A stretch of 64,000 bases of DNA from Hippasteria phrygiana (Eukaryota > Echinodermata > Asteroidea > Valvatida > Goniasteridae), in NCBI GenBank assembly GCA_037893225.1, contig JAZGUH010000140.1, forward strand, positions 496,001-560,000, in the 5' to 3' direction. This document shows positions 22,049 through 33,289 of the stretch, piece after piece (positions within the stretch are counted from its first letter, which is position 1; every line of letters starts with the position of its first letter). The notes under the pieces are model-generated. The model was not told where the DNA came from. It saw only the letters and a program-made list of their open reading frames with translations, and made no database searches. The translations under genes and the position numbers were made by a program.

Positions 22049-22656
22049 CAACAATTCATTTAATTGAGCTCTAAGAATTACATTGTTTCCCATTGTTTCT
22101 TTTCAGTGTCGCTCTCGTGCTTTAAATTTGGATTAAGTATTCCAGTGCCCTGTGTACAAGTTCATTTCTAATAAGTTTAAATGTAAAACATAATATTCCT
22201 TACATTGAAAAGAATAATTTATGAATATGAAACATTGTTGAGCGCTGTACAGCCTTTGAACGATTAATTTAAAGATGTGTCCGTGTCTTTTAGGCGAAGC
22301 ATCCCGAAAAGGAAATGTTTAAACTGATTTGCTAGTTTGTTAGCATTAGATAAGTTATAGACTTTCCAACGAGACATTCTATAAAAACAAAAATGGTTGA
22401 AGATAAGTACAAGTATGAAACACAGTTAATCATTTCAATTTGTGCATTATGACGCTCCTATTCTTACAGTGTTAACGTATAGGGCAGTCGTCGCACGTAA
22501 AGTTAAGACTAAATAGATTGCAAAGGCAGGTTTTTTTTCGTTCAAAAATACAACTTCCTTCATTATTCGCTTGTAGGAGGCCTAGGAAATCCGCTGAATA
22601 AAAATTTGCAGCTAGAGCACGGACAATTTGCAGCTCTATGGACCGGTCATACAGGC

Positions 22657-22852
22657 TAAAGGGCCGGTCACGCAGGCCACGATAACGAGGACGAAAACAA
22701 AAACCGATGCGATTAAACGCTATCTATTGGTGGATGGAGCGCGCGCGTATTAGGCGCGCAGCAATTCCACCAATCAATGGCATTCATTCTTACCGTATTC
22801 GTTATCGTCGTCGTTTATCGAGGCCTGTGTGACTGGCCCTTTAGCCGGGTTA
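22657..22852. mobile_element. MITE with AAAGGGCCGGTCACGCAGGCC ends
   Basis: CTAAAGGGCCGGTCACGCAG (22657-22676) is paired with TGTGTGACTGGCCCTTTAG (22834-22852). The next part of the arms (GATAACGA…TCGTTATC-like) is also complementary. It is non-coding. Confidence 0.75.
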
Positions 22853-23788
22853 TTTTCATGACGTGGGCAATTTACGTTAACTTGGTCCTTGCCAGTTTCT
22901 TGTACACACAAACAGCTCAGTTTTTTTTCTTTAACAGGACCTATACAAATGAAGTCTACAAATAAAGATATCCCCGTCGTATGTGTCTCTTTGGTAAACA
23001 GTAAGGGAACTGTGATCGAGAAACTAATAGTATAGGTTTTACCGGCTATTTAAAAAACGAATTCATTCATATTCACCAACTCTAACATTAAATTTCGTCT
23101 GAGAAAAAAATGCACATGCTTTTACCAAAGCGATTTAGTCATTTACCATTCAATTTCAAAGTTCTGTCACCACATTTAAGCACAGTGTCGAGAATATTCG
23201 TCATTCCAGATCAAATTCGTCTAAGCTGTTGCCGAATGGCAGCATTCAGAGATTGAATTCGTCTTATACCAATCAATTTAAAACTGTTGTTAAGTAAATT
23301 AGTCTGGCGTGTGCTATTTACAAGCATTTAATTTAAATTTAAATTTATGATTAACTTTAATTTAAACTGCAACAATACATTTACAACAAAAGTGTAAAAT
23401 TAACAAGGAAAACAACCAATTATTGGTTCCAATCAATTTGATTGGTTGGACACATATCTACTAATCCTACCAATATATTGGTTGTTTTCAACCAATCCGT
23501 TTCTAGAGTGTATTTGCTAGCACGCTATAAAATACTAACCCCCAAATCCATTTATTTCTTAAAATTACAGCAAAAGCAAAGAATCATAACCCTCGCAAAT
23601 ACAGAAGCATTTCCCAAAAAACTTGCAAAGGGGTCCTCTACCAATCGCAAAGATATTGTGATTTTATAAGGCAAAATCACACATAACTTTAAATGATGTC
23701 GACCTATTATCCACGATACACTTCGAAAAAAACCAACCCCTTTCTGGGGCAAACTACTGAAGTAGCATTGTTCTGTGAAATCTTCCGA
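22853..23788. other. Intergenic; A/T-rich, partial MITE at the end
   Basis: No gene is recognised. The piece at 23505-23600 (GCTAGCACGCTATAAAATACTAACCC) is shared with the elements at 28334-28884 and 46997-47472. Confidence 0.5.
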
Positions 23789-24200
23789 ATAAGCCAGTTC
23801 GGTATCTCGATGAAGTAGTCCAGGTCGAAGGTTATTCGGGATAACATTGCTGACGTACCGTCATGTCACGCGACGTGACGCGAACGCCCATTCTGATTTA
23901 ATAAGCCAGTTCGGTACTTCAACTGCGCATGTGCACAATGACATCTCGAATAACCGACGTGTGAACGCAAATGGTGGTCGAACAAACGCGCATGGCTTTC
24001 GCGTAACATGGCGTGACATTACGTCAGCAATTTTATCCCGTATAACCTTTGTCCTTTGATATACTGAACTGGCTTATTTAACACGTGCGCGTTGTGCGAC
24101 CACCTTGCGCGTTCATACGCGCGCGTTTGTTGTCCCGAATGACCCGTGACCCATGTCATTGTGCACATGCGCAGTTGAAACACCAAACTGGCTGATTGCG
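23789..24200. mobile_element. Three adjoining copies of the AATAAGCCAGTTCGGTAT MITE
   Basis: A complete copy (about 23900-24077) starts AATAAGCCAGTTCGGTAC and ends ATACTGAACTGGCTTATT. A partial copy precedes it (23789-23899) and a partial inverted copy follows (24085-24200). Repeated CpG-rich words GCGCGCGT and GCGTAACATGGCGTGAC are family hallmarks. Confidence 0.75.
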
Positions 24201-24354
24201 ATCTAAAAACAAAATCGACTGTCAGGTCGTAGTTGTGCCATAATCGTCCAACAAAAGAACAATTGCAAAACACTTATAGGCTACGAAAGAAATATTCACG
24301 CTGCCCAACAAAACACAATCAAAACATCAAGGGCGTAGATTCGAGTCTACAAGT

Positions 24355-24380
24355 GGGGGGGGGGGGGGGGGGGGGGGGGG
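24355..24380 (+). repeat. Run of 26 G
   Basis: Homopolymer G tract. Another G-rich stretch is at 24841-24905. Confidence 0.9.
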
Positions 24381-25430
24381 ATTATGATGAAATTCCTAAA
24401 ACCCGCGGACCGTGGAAATATCGAAAGGGGGAGGGATCGGGCCAATTTCACAGAACTGCTCAGGCACACAAATTTGCTTAGCACCAAAAAGTCTTGCTTA
24501 GTTAAAACAGGTTACCAGCCAAAATGCCGTGTGATTTTCATGCTAAGTAACCAACAGCTGAATACCAATCACAGGCAATATACATTACATGAAAAGTTGG
24601 CTGGTAATCCTGTTTCTAGCAAGGTAGAATTTTCATGCGAAGCAAATTTTTGTGCTAAGCAGCTCCGTGAAATTGGCCACAGACATTTTCGAACACTGTC
24701 TATTACACGTTGTGTAATTATTGTCCATATACACGTACCCGCCCTCTTTTCCGACAATTCTGCTGAGAATTTTACGTGAAATTTACATATCCTGGCCTCT
24801 TCTTTTCATTTCCTCTTTTCCGTTTATTTTTAATTGGCTGGGGGTGGGGGGATGATCCTATGGCCCATCCCCCTGGTCAAGGGGCGGGGGTGGGGGGGGG
24901 GGGGGATATATCCCCATCCCCTAGTATTTACGCCATTGCAAATCATTACAAAACCTGTCCAACGTGGAACATTACTCCAAACATAACGGAAAAAGTCGGG
25001 TATAACCAAAAACGCATTAAGAAATACAGCTAGCAAATGTCGAGGCTGGTGTTGTAGCATAGAGTTGTATTAAATGAATATAGCTCCGTGTGTGTAGGTT
25101 TTAAAAACAAATGCTCCAAACATTAGGCAATGAGCGACTTTGTCCATCTACATGAATAACGACTAGCCGAATACTAACACTAATGGAATAACAATACAAG
25201 CACTATAATGCAAGACGCTTCTATAAACAAATAACAAAAAACTGTCAAATTCACCCATATTCAAAGCAGCACAAGAAACCGGATACCATTATTTGATGAA
25301 CAATGTGTGTATTACAAACCACTTTCATAAGAATCGAAGTTTGAGCATTGCACATACGGGGTGTTTCATACTACGGTAGATGTAAACACAAAAGCAAACA
25401 CAAAACGTTATACAAACGTTATGTGTATAG
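24381..25430. other. Intergenic; imperfect hairpin, no gene recognised
   Basis: 24425-24680 holds an imperfect inverted repeat (GGCCAATTTCACAGAACTGCT with AGCAGCTCCGTGAAATTGGCC, and CTTGCTTAG…GTTACCAGCCAA with TTGGCTGGTAAT). It is probably a miniature foldback element. Confidence 0.5.
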
Positions 25431-25432
25431 TA

Positions 25433-25810
25433 CGGAAGCGTATTTAGGACACGGCCAAAAACAATTTTGCGCCCACTATTTCGCCCGGGCGGATTAGTAT
25501 TTCGCCCGGGCGGATTAGTATTTCGCCCGGGCGGATTATTATTTCGCCCGGGCGGATTATTATTTCGCCCGGGCGGATTATTATTTCGCCCGGGCGGATT
25601 ATTATTTCGCCCGGGCGGATTACTATTTCGCCCGGGCGGATTACTGTCGAAATGGCGAAACCCGTTAGCATATGTTCCGATTAATCCGCCCGGGCGAAAT
25701 AGTAATCCGCCCGGGCGAAATAATAATCCGCCCGGGCGAAATAATAATCCGCCCGGGCGAAATAGTGGGCGAGAATTTGTTTTTTTGGCGATGTCCTAAA
25801 TACGCTTCCG
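25433..25810. mobile_element. MITE built of inverted tandem arrays of a 21-bp unit
   Basis: The ends CGGAAGCGTATTTAGGACA and the inverse lie between TA dinucleotides (25431-25432, 25811-25812). The left arm carries eight head-to-tail copies of a 21-bp unit containing ATTTCGCCCGGGCGGATTAT, and the right arm four copies in reverse, around a loop of about 40 bp. Each unit has the palindrome CGCCCGGGCG. Both strands lack stops, so long repetitive frames appear, but they are artefacts. Non-coding, potentially a very stable hairpin. Confidence 0.85.
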
Positions 25811-25812
25811 TA

Positions 25813-26732
25813 GTATAGGTTACTTACGTCTTCGTCTTAAACAACGTTTTTTTTCTGAACGTAGCAACTGACCAATCAGAACTGAGAAAATTTGTGTTCA
25901 CAAAAGTCATGTTAAATTTCGATGTTTAGTCCAAAAACACACTTTCTTAACCATAATGTGTAATCATTCAAACAAAATACAATGCAATTTAGATTTTTTG
26001 CAAACATAGGTGAAAAATCGCATTAGATCTCCTTTTGTATTCAAATATAGAAATTGTTCATGGGAAACCATGACTTCATCATGACGGGAAAAGCTGAATA
26101 TAAAGCTGAATCACGACAATATCCAGTTTGTAGTGTTTAGTAGGTTATCGTAGCAATTTGTATGCACTATACCCACAGTAATATGTAATCCTTCTATTAA
26201 ATTTGCACTCACTTTCTAGCAACTTAGTTTAATTCCAGTAAATCGAAATTTAGTTAGTGTATGTAAGTTTTTAATACTGTTTTTACGTTCTGGGAACGTC
26301 ACAAACTCACGTGTTTAAAACGTCCAAAACTGTCCACAAACATTCGTCCTATAAACGTTTTTTAGAAACGTCCACAAAATATAGGAGGTATACGTTCCAA
26401 CAACGTTCAGAAAACGTTAAATGGTTTGCTAGGATTTTATGATACAAAAGAAGAGATTAGTTTCAATCTGAAAGCTTACTGTTTTTAAAGATGATGCCAG
26501 TAACAATCTTCCTGAGAAATATTTTTCTTTAAAATGCCGTCACCTTCGATAAAATTGTATCTGAAGACCTTCCAAAACGCTATGACTTAATTCGATTCGA
26601 CAAATCGGAATGAGCTGTTAAAACAGAAATGATGTTCATTATTTTATCGTGCCTTGGTGACGAATTGAGCTCACACCTTCACAGGTTTTCTTATTTTACG
26701 TTAAATTGTTGATCACAGAAAAAAAGGTTGAA
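25813..26732. other. Intergenic; A/T-rich, no gene recognised
   Basis: AACGTT-type words recur between 26280 and 26430 (CGTTC, ACGTCC and AAACGT, both orientations). No coding signal. Confidence 0.5.
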
Positions 26733-27847
26733 TCACACAAACAATGTTGAATCACACAAAGTATGAACACCACTTGCAGCTGTTTCGTCTGCTCCTCCTT
26801 CAGAATGACGCACCATATGTTCATGTGTTTGTATTCCCGACGCACCAGCTATTGTTGACATAACCTCCCCATCACGCACTCGATTCCTTCGATATCGTTT
26901 GAGTACTAGTTTCTTCAACTGCGATCGAAAATGTTCGTACTTGAAGCAGTAAATGATCGGGTTGACGAACATGTTGCAGGCCAACAGGCCAACAAGCGTT
27001 GTGTACAGCCAGGTTCCCCACATGCCCAAAACGTGTGAATGAATAAATAAGACTTCGATGGGCGTCCAGCACACCACAAACATGATACCTATTATAGGAT
27101 GGTCGTGACGAGAACGTTCTTCTTGGCCTTACTCATGCGGGCATTCAAATGACCATTAACAGGAAGTTTCTTGGTTATCACGATAAGTATTTTGGTGTAC
27201 GTATAGATCATAGTGGAAATGGGAGCCAGGTATTCAATGGAAACCACCGCTGCACTTTGGAAAACTTTCAATTCAGTCCCTATTTCTACCACTTGACAAT
27301 ATCCTTGACGTACTTCAAACATAAACAAGAACTGCGAGGCATATATGATGCCGATACTCCAGGCAGTTAGCACCGCAAACTTCAGCTTAGAAGCGGACAA
27401 AATGTTGCGATGCTTCACAGGGTAGCAGGTTGCCATAAACCGCTCCAGAGATATGATGACCAGGTTGTATGTGGACGTCACATTCATGCACCATACAAAA
27501 TATTGCGAGGCACAGATGCGGCAGACGAACTGGTCGTGAATATTACCTTTCATTGACTTCGAAATGCTGGGCGTCTTGATGAGAACTACCTGGAGAAAGA
27601 ACACAAGCCCAGCGATGGCGTCGATGACGGACTGGTGCAGGATGAGACGATTCGTGAAGGAGCTGAACTCCCGACGCCTGAGCAGCATAACGGTGATCAC
27701 CATGCCGTTACTGAGCACAGCCAGGCAGGCGATGGTGGTGTTGACTGCGTCCAGTAGAGGGCTACGGGGATGCAGCGACGAGCCGTCATCTGTGCCATTT
27801 CCGAAATCAGTGGCCATCCGTTCTTCGTGCTGACTGTTCTCAGACAT
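26733..27847 (-). pseudogene. Class-A GPCR, near-intact, one 2-bp frameshift in TM6
   Basis: The ATG is at 27847 (MSENSQHEERMATD). The earlier in-frame ATG at 28060 is less likely, because the aligned paralogue (31421) starts at the equivalent place. The receptor runs TM1 to TM5 in one frame: SNGMVITVMLL; SLERFMATCYPVKHRN in place of DRY; the disulphide cysteines VCRIC… and GYCQ. At the start of TM6 (27085-27100) the minus strand has CTATAATAGG where two extra bases break the frame. TM6 (VVCWTPIEV), TM7 (NPIIYCFKYEHF) and the tail then continue in another frame to 26733. The length of 1115 nt is 2 over a multiple of three. It is intronless. Either a very young pseudogene or a sequencing/assembly error. 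Confidence 0.82.
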
Positions 27848-28333
27848 GATGATGTTTTGAGTTAAAAATGACAAAATGTTTAAATTCTGTAACTTCTTAA
27901 AACTACAATCTGCAGCGAGCCTTACGATATCAGTAAAACCGTACAGAACTACAGAGAGCGGTATCTTACCGAGACTGCAGTTTCTTATACCGACTACATC
28001 TTGTAATTGAAAATTTAGTTCAGTGTGTGTGTACCCGACCCACTCAGTCGTGAATTTCAATCAATGCTGTATTCTAAATACACACCAAGACGTGTGGATA
28101 GACATGATCTGACCCACTACAACAAGCTCAGATTGAATTAGAAATAAAAAATACAATGGAAATTGGGTTGCTGATTTGATACTTCAATTGCTCAGATATA
28201 GTGGCTGTCACTTGGTCACCAAGGTTTAAAATCTTGTGCTGAATCTTGCTAGTCATTGTGTAAGATACATCTCTTGGGGAGGAGGAGGGCCAAAACAATT
28301 CAGGCGGTATCAACTTGTGAGAGCTCAACTTAA

Positions 28334-28884
28334 AGGTAGTATACACCATTTGCTTTTTCTGTGATTTTCAGAAATAAATGGATTTGGGGTTAGTGCTTTA
28401 TAGCGTGCTAGCAAATACTGTAACACCTGTTTAAAGTTTTGTGTGCATAGATGCTGGGAAAACAGAGAGAAAACATGGTTCCCTGACCATACTTTAGACA
28501 AAACTGAGCACTGGCAATTAATTGTATAGACGTCAGGGAATTATCAGGTAGAGGAACAAGGCTATTTCCAACGATTGTCGGCCGACTTTCGTTGGAAATG
28601 ATATAAATTTCCACTTTTCTTGAAAACGACAGCACACCGGGTGCCATGATTTCACAGAATGATTGAGACCGCTATTTACTTACATTAATATGTCTTCTTT
28701 CAGTATGCTGGACATCACTAGAAATGTTGACTGATTTCATTCAGCCCTTTCCCACATTTGGAGGATTATAGTTGATTTTTTTATACATGTATATGAGCAT
28801 TGACTGGATTGGTGGACAATTTTTTTTATATTTTCAACTAGATCATTTTAGTTCTTGTTTGGGTATTTTTGAATTGTTGTACCT
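28334..28884. mobile_element. TTAA-flanked element (AGGTAGTATAC ends), about 550 bp
   Basis: The ends AGGTAGTATAC and TTGTACCT are flanked by TTAA (28330-28333, 28885-28888). The interior shares text with 46997-47472 (CATTTATTTCTGAAAATC-type start, GTGGAAATT, and CACCATGATTTCACAG in inverse). TTAA plus AGG termini point to a Kolobok/T2-type or piggyBac-like MITE. Confidence 0.6.
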
Positions 28885-29460
28885 TTAAGGTCTCTATGAT
28901 AGTGGTTGAACATATGAAGTGGAATCAAGTTATGATTAAGCAATATTTGTATAGTTGCTTTACATCATTCTACCTTTCACCTTGCTACTGAGGTCAGGCA
29001 TGTTTATTATTACCTCTGAACAAGACCCCTGTCGGTTTCTGCGAAACAATAAGGAACAGCCATATACTCTCCACAAAAGGTGATTTACAATATTCAGGCT
29101 TTGAACTATAGATCCCTATGGCAACAAGTTAATATCGTGCTTGTGCATAGAACTCGTTCCCATTGCATCTGTAACCGTCTTGCCTTTTCTCATTTAAAGT
29201 TATATCGTATCATTTTAGGGATCTGTAAATAGACGTACGACTGAATGCACAATCAGAATAAACCGTTACTACAGCAACAAACTGGTGCTGGACGTTATTT
29301 GAATCAATAGTACCAGCTTACAGGGAACTCGCAATCGGGGGCGGGGGCAGACTGACATATTTTCACTGAAAGTCGTTGGTCCAGACTGCATGCGCGCAGT
29401 CGGAGATTTCTAAATGATATCCTTTAATTTCGTTCGATATTCTACATGAAAAATGAATTG
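28885..29460. other. Intergenic; no gene recognised
   Basis: No coding region or clear repeat was seen. Confidence 0.4.
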
Positions 29461-29479
29461 AAGTAGTCAGCAAGACGTC

Positions 29480-31050
29480 TTTTCTTTCATTAATCTAGGA
29501 AACAACACGGCAGACGATTTGCTTAAAGTAACTGCTCGTAGTCCTCTGCTGAACGCAGTCAACACCATCATCGCCTGCCTCGCTGCGCTCGGTATAAGGG
29601 CATCGTGATCATGCTGCTCAGACGTCGGGAGTTCAGCTCCTTCACCGATCGTCTCATCCTGCACCAATCCGCCACAGACTTGATTACTGGGATGGATATT
29701 CTTTTTCTACCACGTGGTAAAAAGTTCCAACATTTCAATGTCCGCTGAGGATAACTCATGTCCGTCTTTGATAAATTAGTCTGCCGTTTTGTGACCAGTC
29801 TACACGCAGTGCAGGTGCATGTACGTTATACCGCCGTGACAACTATCTTGTAGTTTTGGCATTTTGGGGAATATAACCGTGGCACAACGTTATGTGGGGT
29901 GATGCACACACCTCAGATGATGTTCAGAGTTATTTCATCATGCACACGAGTTACTGAATGTGATTAATATCTTCGTAATTTGTGCACTTGACGTTCCTCA
30001 AGTGGTCATGATTATGAGAAAAATAGGTGCTAGTGCAGAGGCGAAAGAAATACAGTCAGTGTAAACGTGTATCGACCTCCAAACGTGGACGTCCTATTGT
30101 TCCCTCTTTTGTTGTTTGTACTTTAACCTTTTCGGAAGACCTCCATATGTTTTGTGCACACTCCCAATTGCGGACGTATGCTGGGAATCGCGGACGATAT
30201 TGTTCTCTTTTGTTCTCCAACATTTTTCGTCCATGCACGGTTTGAATACCCCAACGCCCCCTCGATATTGTGCGATAAGTGTGGATAGTTTTGTCCGCAT
30301 CGAGGATCAACTTTGGACGAAGAACATCGGGAAACAGTATCGGCGTTTATCAAGAGAAATGGCCATGTACCGAACCGTCTCTGTACAAAGTACATGCTCA
30401 TTTTAATGTCCGTTTAACTGATTTCTCTTTTAATGTCATTCCTGGACATTATGTTTAAAGGTTTGACAAATCACACCGTCTCAGTAGCGGGTTAACTGCA
30501 GTCTACCATTATTAATCGTTGGATAAAGTGACTAAAACAGTTCCAGAATTTGTTTAGTGGCGTTTTTATCCATCTCAGTATATCAGAGTATATTTAAGCA
30601 ATGCGTTCAGGATTTTGAATTGAGAAAAGCCAAGGTGTGTTTGTAATGTGTCATTAGCCAAATTGCTGGCCGCACGACTACGCAAACTGTTTTCAAAGTC
30701 TGATTTTTGAAATACATGCAAATGCATGAAAACAATATGAATTCATCAGTCCAGTCTATAACGGTTACCTAGTAAACGGTACCAGGGTAAGTGAGGAATG
30801 CATGGACCCATTGATTGAAATTCGTAGCGGATGGACTTGGAAGACTCAGTGTTTCAGATAATTAGCAGACATTCTTCTAGACACTTTATTCGACTGTTGA
30901 ACTTGCAAAAGATTCGTCAACCCTGTCCTATACTGCTTCAAGTACGAGCATTTTCGACTGCAGTAACCTCATTTATGCAAACGATTTCAAAGGAATCGGG
31001 TGCATGACGGGAAGGTCATTCCAGTACCAGCTGGTGCATCCGCATAACCC
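29480..31050 (+). pseudogene. Class-A GPCR pseudogene, interrupted and decayed
   Basis: 29500-29720 aligns with TM1-TM2 of the intact paralogue (LNAVNTIIACLAAL, then after a frameshift IMLLRRREFSSFTDRLILHQS). 29760-29800 resembles the TM3 entry. Similarity is lost until 30911-31040, which matches TM7 and the tail (FVNPVLYCFKYEHF…). The 1.1-kb gap contains a dispersed repeat (30027-30310) related to 49825-50090. Several stops and shifts make it clearly dead. Confidence 0.78.
30027..30310. repeat. Dispersed repeat shared with 49825-50090
   Basis: It shares CTCTTTTGTT, CTTTTTCGGAAGACCTCC and repeated (T)CGTGGAC-type words. It sits inside the GPCR pseudogene. No coding function. Confidence 0.6.
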
Positions 31051-31420
31051 ATGAACTGAACAATTTTGAAAAGCTTACATCTGATATATCAGTTTGGATA
31101 ACCAGAGCCTACACTGCTGAAATACTCCAAGGGACGCAAAGTGGATCTGAATTCCTAGGTATACAGCCCCAGTTTTGTTTTACTGGATCCTACATTTGTG
31201 ACAAAATTCACGACGGCTCGAACATTGGCGCCAAAATTTGTGATTCAGATAAAACAGACAGATAGGCACACACGCAATTACCGAGTTCGGCATTATTACG
31301 TGCAGTGTATAGTAAATAGACTACCTGTGTGAGGCCACATAGATACTATTTAGTACAGAGGAACTGAAAAGCTCGGTTCAGAAAGGGAGTGGTGCAGGCA
31401 GACAGTAAGATTGTAAACTC

Positions 31421-32464
31421 ATGATGTCGTCAGACGGTCTTCAAGAAGACTTGATAACCAACAGTTTCGGAAATGCCTCAAACTATAGTTCGTCTCCGGA
31501 ACCCCGCTACAGCCCTCTACTGGACGCAGTCAATGCCATCATCGTATGCCTTGCTGTGCTCAGTAACGGCATGGTGATCACCGTTATGCTGCTCAGGCGT
31601 CGGGAGTTCAGTTCCTTCACAAATCGTCTCATCCTGCACCAGTCCGTCATTGACTTGATTTCTGGGTTGGTGTTCTTCATTCACCAGATAATTATAAGAA
31701 CACAGAATGTCGCAGTATCTGTCGAGGATAATGTCCGTGACCAGATAGTCTGCCGCTTTTTGTATACAGATTTTCTTTTTTGGTGCACGAGTGTGTCATC
31801 TACGTACAACCTGGCAATCATATCTCTGGAGCGGTTTATGGCGACCTGCTACCCGGTGAAGCATCGCAACACGTGGACCACAACCAAACTAAAGTTTGCT
31901 GTGGCAACTGCCTGGTGTGTCGGCTTCCTATATGGTGCACACTACTTATTTATGTTTGAAGCACACCAGGGACGTTGTCAAGCGACAGATATCGGGCCTG
32001 TATTAAGGGTTTTGGAGTGCACCTTGGTGGTCATCATTGACTACTTGATTCCCATCACTGTAATGATCTATTCCTACACTAAAATACTCAGCATGCTAAC
32101 AAGGAAACTTGCAAATCCAGTTAATGGTCATCCGAATGTCATTACTAAAGCGAAGAAAAATGTTATCGTTACAACTCTAATCATTGGCGTTATGTTTGTA
32201 GTGTGTTGGACACCGTTGGAGGTACTGTACATTTATTCACGCGTTTCAGGTATTTGGAACACCAAGTTGTATATTTCTTTTAGTGGCGTGTTAGCCTGCA
32301 ACATGTTTGTCAATCCGATCATTTACTGCTTCAAGTACGAGCTGTTTCGATTGCAGCTGAGAAACCTCGTTTGCGGACGACTTCGAAGAAACCAAGTTAA
32401 AGCCATTTCCATAGCAGCCAGTGCCTCGCGAATACACACAAATGAACCTGATCAGGCAGTTTGA
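31421..32464 (+). CDS. Orphan class-A (rhodopsin-type) GPCR, intact, intronless
   Basis: A 347-residue seven-helix receptor at the plasma membrane. The N-terminus has N-glycosylation sequons (NAS, NYS). Predicted helices lie at about 35-58, 68-92, 112-136, 159-179, 196-222, 246-272 and 283-304. Family marks: LSNG in TM1; cysteines 111 and 186 for the usual disulphide; ERF (137-139) in place of DRY, followed by MATCYPVKHRN; CWTP (262-265) in TM6; NPIIY (298-302) in TM7; then FKYELF as the start of helix 8, with cysteines 303 and 318 as possible palmitoylation sites. The length is typical of the class. ATG 31421 is followed by a second ATG directly after, so either could serve. It is most similar to the frameshifted copy at 26733-27847. 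The ligand is unknown; the pattern suits peptide or amine-like orphan receptors of invertebrate deuterostomes. Confidence 0.92.
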   Translation: MMSSDGLQEDLITNSFGNASNYSSSPEPRYSPLLDAVNAIIVCLAVLSNGMVITVMLLRRREFSSFTNRLILHQSVIDLISGLVFFIHQIIIRTQNVAVSVEDNVRDQIVCRFLYTDFLFWCTSVSSTYNLAIISLERFMATCYPVKHRNTWTTTKLKFAVATAWCVGFLYGAHYLFMFEAHQGRCQATDIGPVLRVLECTLVVIIDYLIPITVMIYSYTKILSMLTRKLANPVNGHPNVITKAKKNVIVTTLIIGVMFVVCWTPLEVLYIYSRVSGIWNTKLYISFSGVLACNMFVNPIIYCFKYELFRLQLRNLVCGRLRRNQVKAISIAASASRIHTNEPDQAV

Positions 32465-32570
32465 GAGCACCGTGCACCAGACGTCGTGTTTTACAACAAA
32501 AGTTTTTGCAGCCTTTCAAATTGTTATTTGCGGCCTCAGCGATAGAGACCTGCGTGAATGCAGCTGCCGT

Positions 32571-32787
32571 AAGGCCGGTTTATACTTCATCCGAAAGCGA
32601 AGGGAATTTCTTTACGTGATCAATTTTGTGATGTTAGCCCGCTATCCCAACGAATTCACTTCACACTCAAATTCGCGTCAAGTATGAACTGGGCTTCAAT
32701 CTCTTTGCGAATTCGCAAGCGAATATTTAGCGTTGGCGTAAAAAATTAGCTTCGCATTCGTATTTGCGTGAAGTATGAATCGGCCTT
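32571..32787. mobile_element. MITE with AAGGCCGGTTTATACTTCA ends, 217 bp
   Basis: AAGGCCGGTTTATACTTCA at the left faces TGAAGTATGAATCGGCCTT at the right. Interior words AATTCGC and GCGAATT are repeated in both orientations. A lone similar end (AAGCCCGGTTCATACTTCA) occurs at 49281-49299. The right flank is directly joined to a GPCR fragment. Confidence 0.8.
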
Positions 32788-32832
32788 GAGTTTTACATTG
32801 TTTACAAATCGTCTAATCCTGCACCAGCCTAT
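32788..32832 (+). pseudogene. GPCR fragment (TM1/TM2 loop)
   Basis: The sequence ACAAATCGTCTAATCCTGCA matches FTNRLILHQ of the neighbouring receptor with one mismatch. It is cut by the MITE on the left and fades after CCAG. Confidence 0.65.
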
Positions 32833-33246
32833 GTTAAAAAAACTGTTTGCGCAAGACAGAGTCAAACAGAGTCAAACATATCCGAACGCTCTGGTCATGA
32901 GCGCAGGATAGATACTTTGCATGTAAATGAATGCAAGTTTACATGTTGTGTATGAAGTTGGAGAGTTTCAATGAGGACTACGGGTCAGAAATTCATTGCA
33001 TGTACGTCCTGACTTTATAATCAAATCAAAGCGTTGATTGAAATGTTGTGGTAGGATGGGCTGCTAGTGCTACACAGTCACACACTCAATTCAGTTTTAA
33101 TTTGCAAGATGCAATCTATGGAAGAAGCTGTCTGTAAAAGGCCACGGACTGTTCAGATCAGTGGAAGTGGAAAGCTCACTTATGACCATAGTGATAGTGA
33201 GTTACACTAACATCTTCTGTTATCATTACCACTCTTAAACGTTATC

Positions 33247-33285
33247 ATGTCTTCGAATGGTCAGCAAGAAGACTTCATGGTGAGG
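33247..33285 (+). pseudogene. GPCR fragment (N-terminus)
   Basis: ATGTCTTCGAATGGTCAGCA followed by AGAAGACTTCATGG encodes MSSNGQQEDFM. This resembles the start of the intact receptor (MSSDGLQEDLI). No transmembrane part follows, so it is a relic of another copy. Confidence 0.6.
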
Positions 33286-33289
33286 TCAT

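Noticed and set aside
25480..25770. CRISPR-like array
   Set aside because: The 21-bp units are contiguous with no unique spacers and occur in inverted arms within a eukaryotic MITE.
25444..25799. Two repetitive proteins on opposite strands (units RPGEIII and FRPGGLL)
   Set aside because: They are translations of the 21-bp unit, which has a period divisible by three and no stops on either strand. They lie inside a TIR element.
27848..28060. Extended N-terminus of the GPCR copy starting at 28060
   Set aside because: The intact paralogue starts at the place equivalent to 27847, and the extra segment has no receptor-like sequence.
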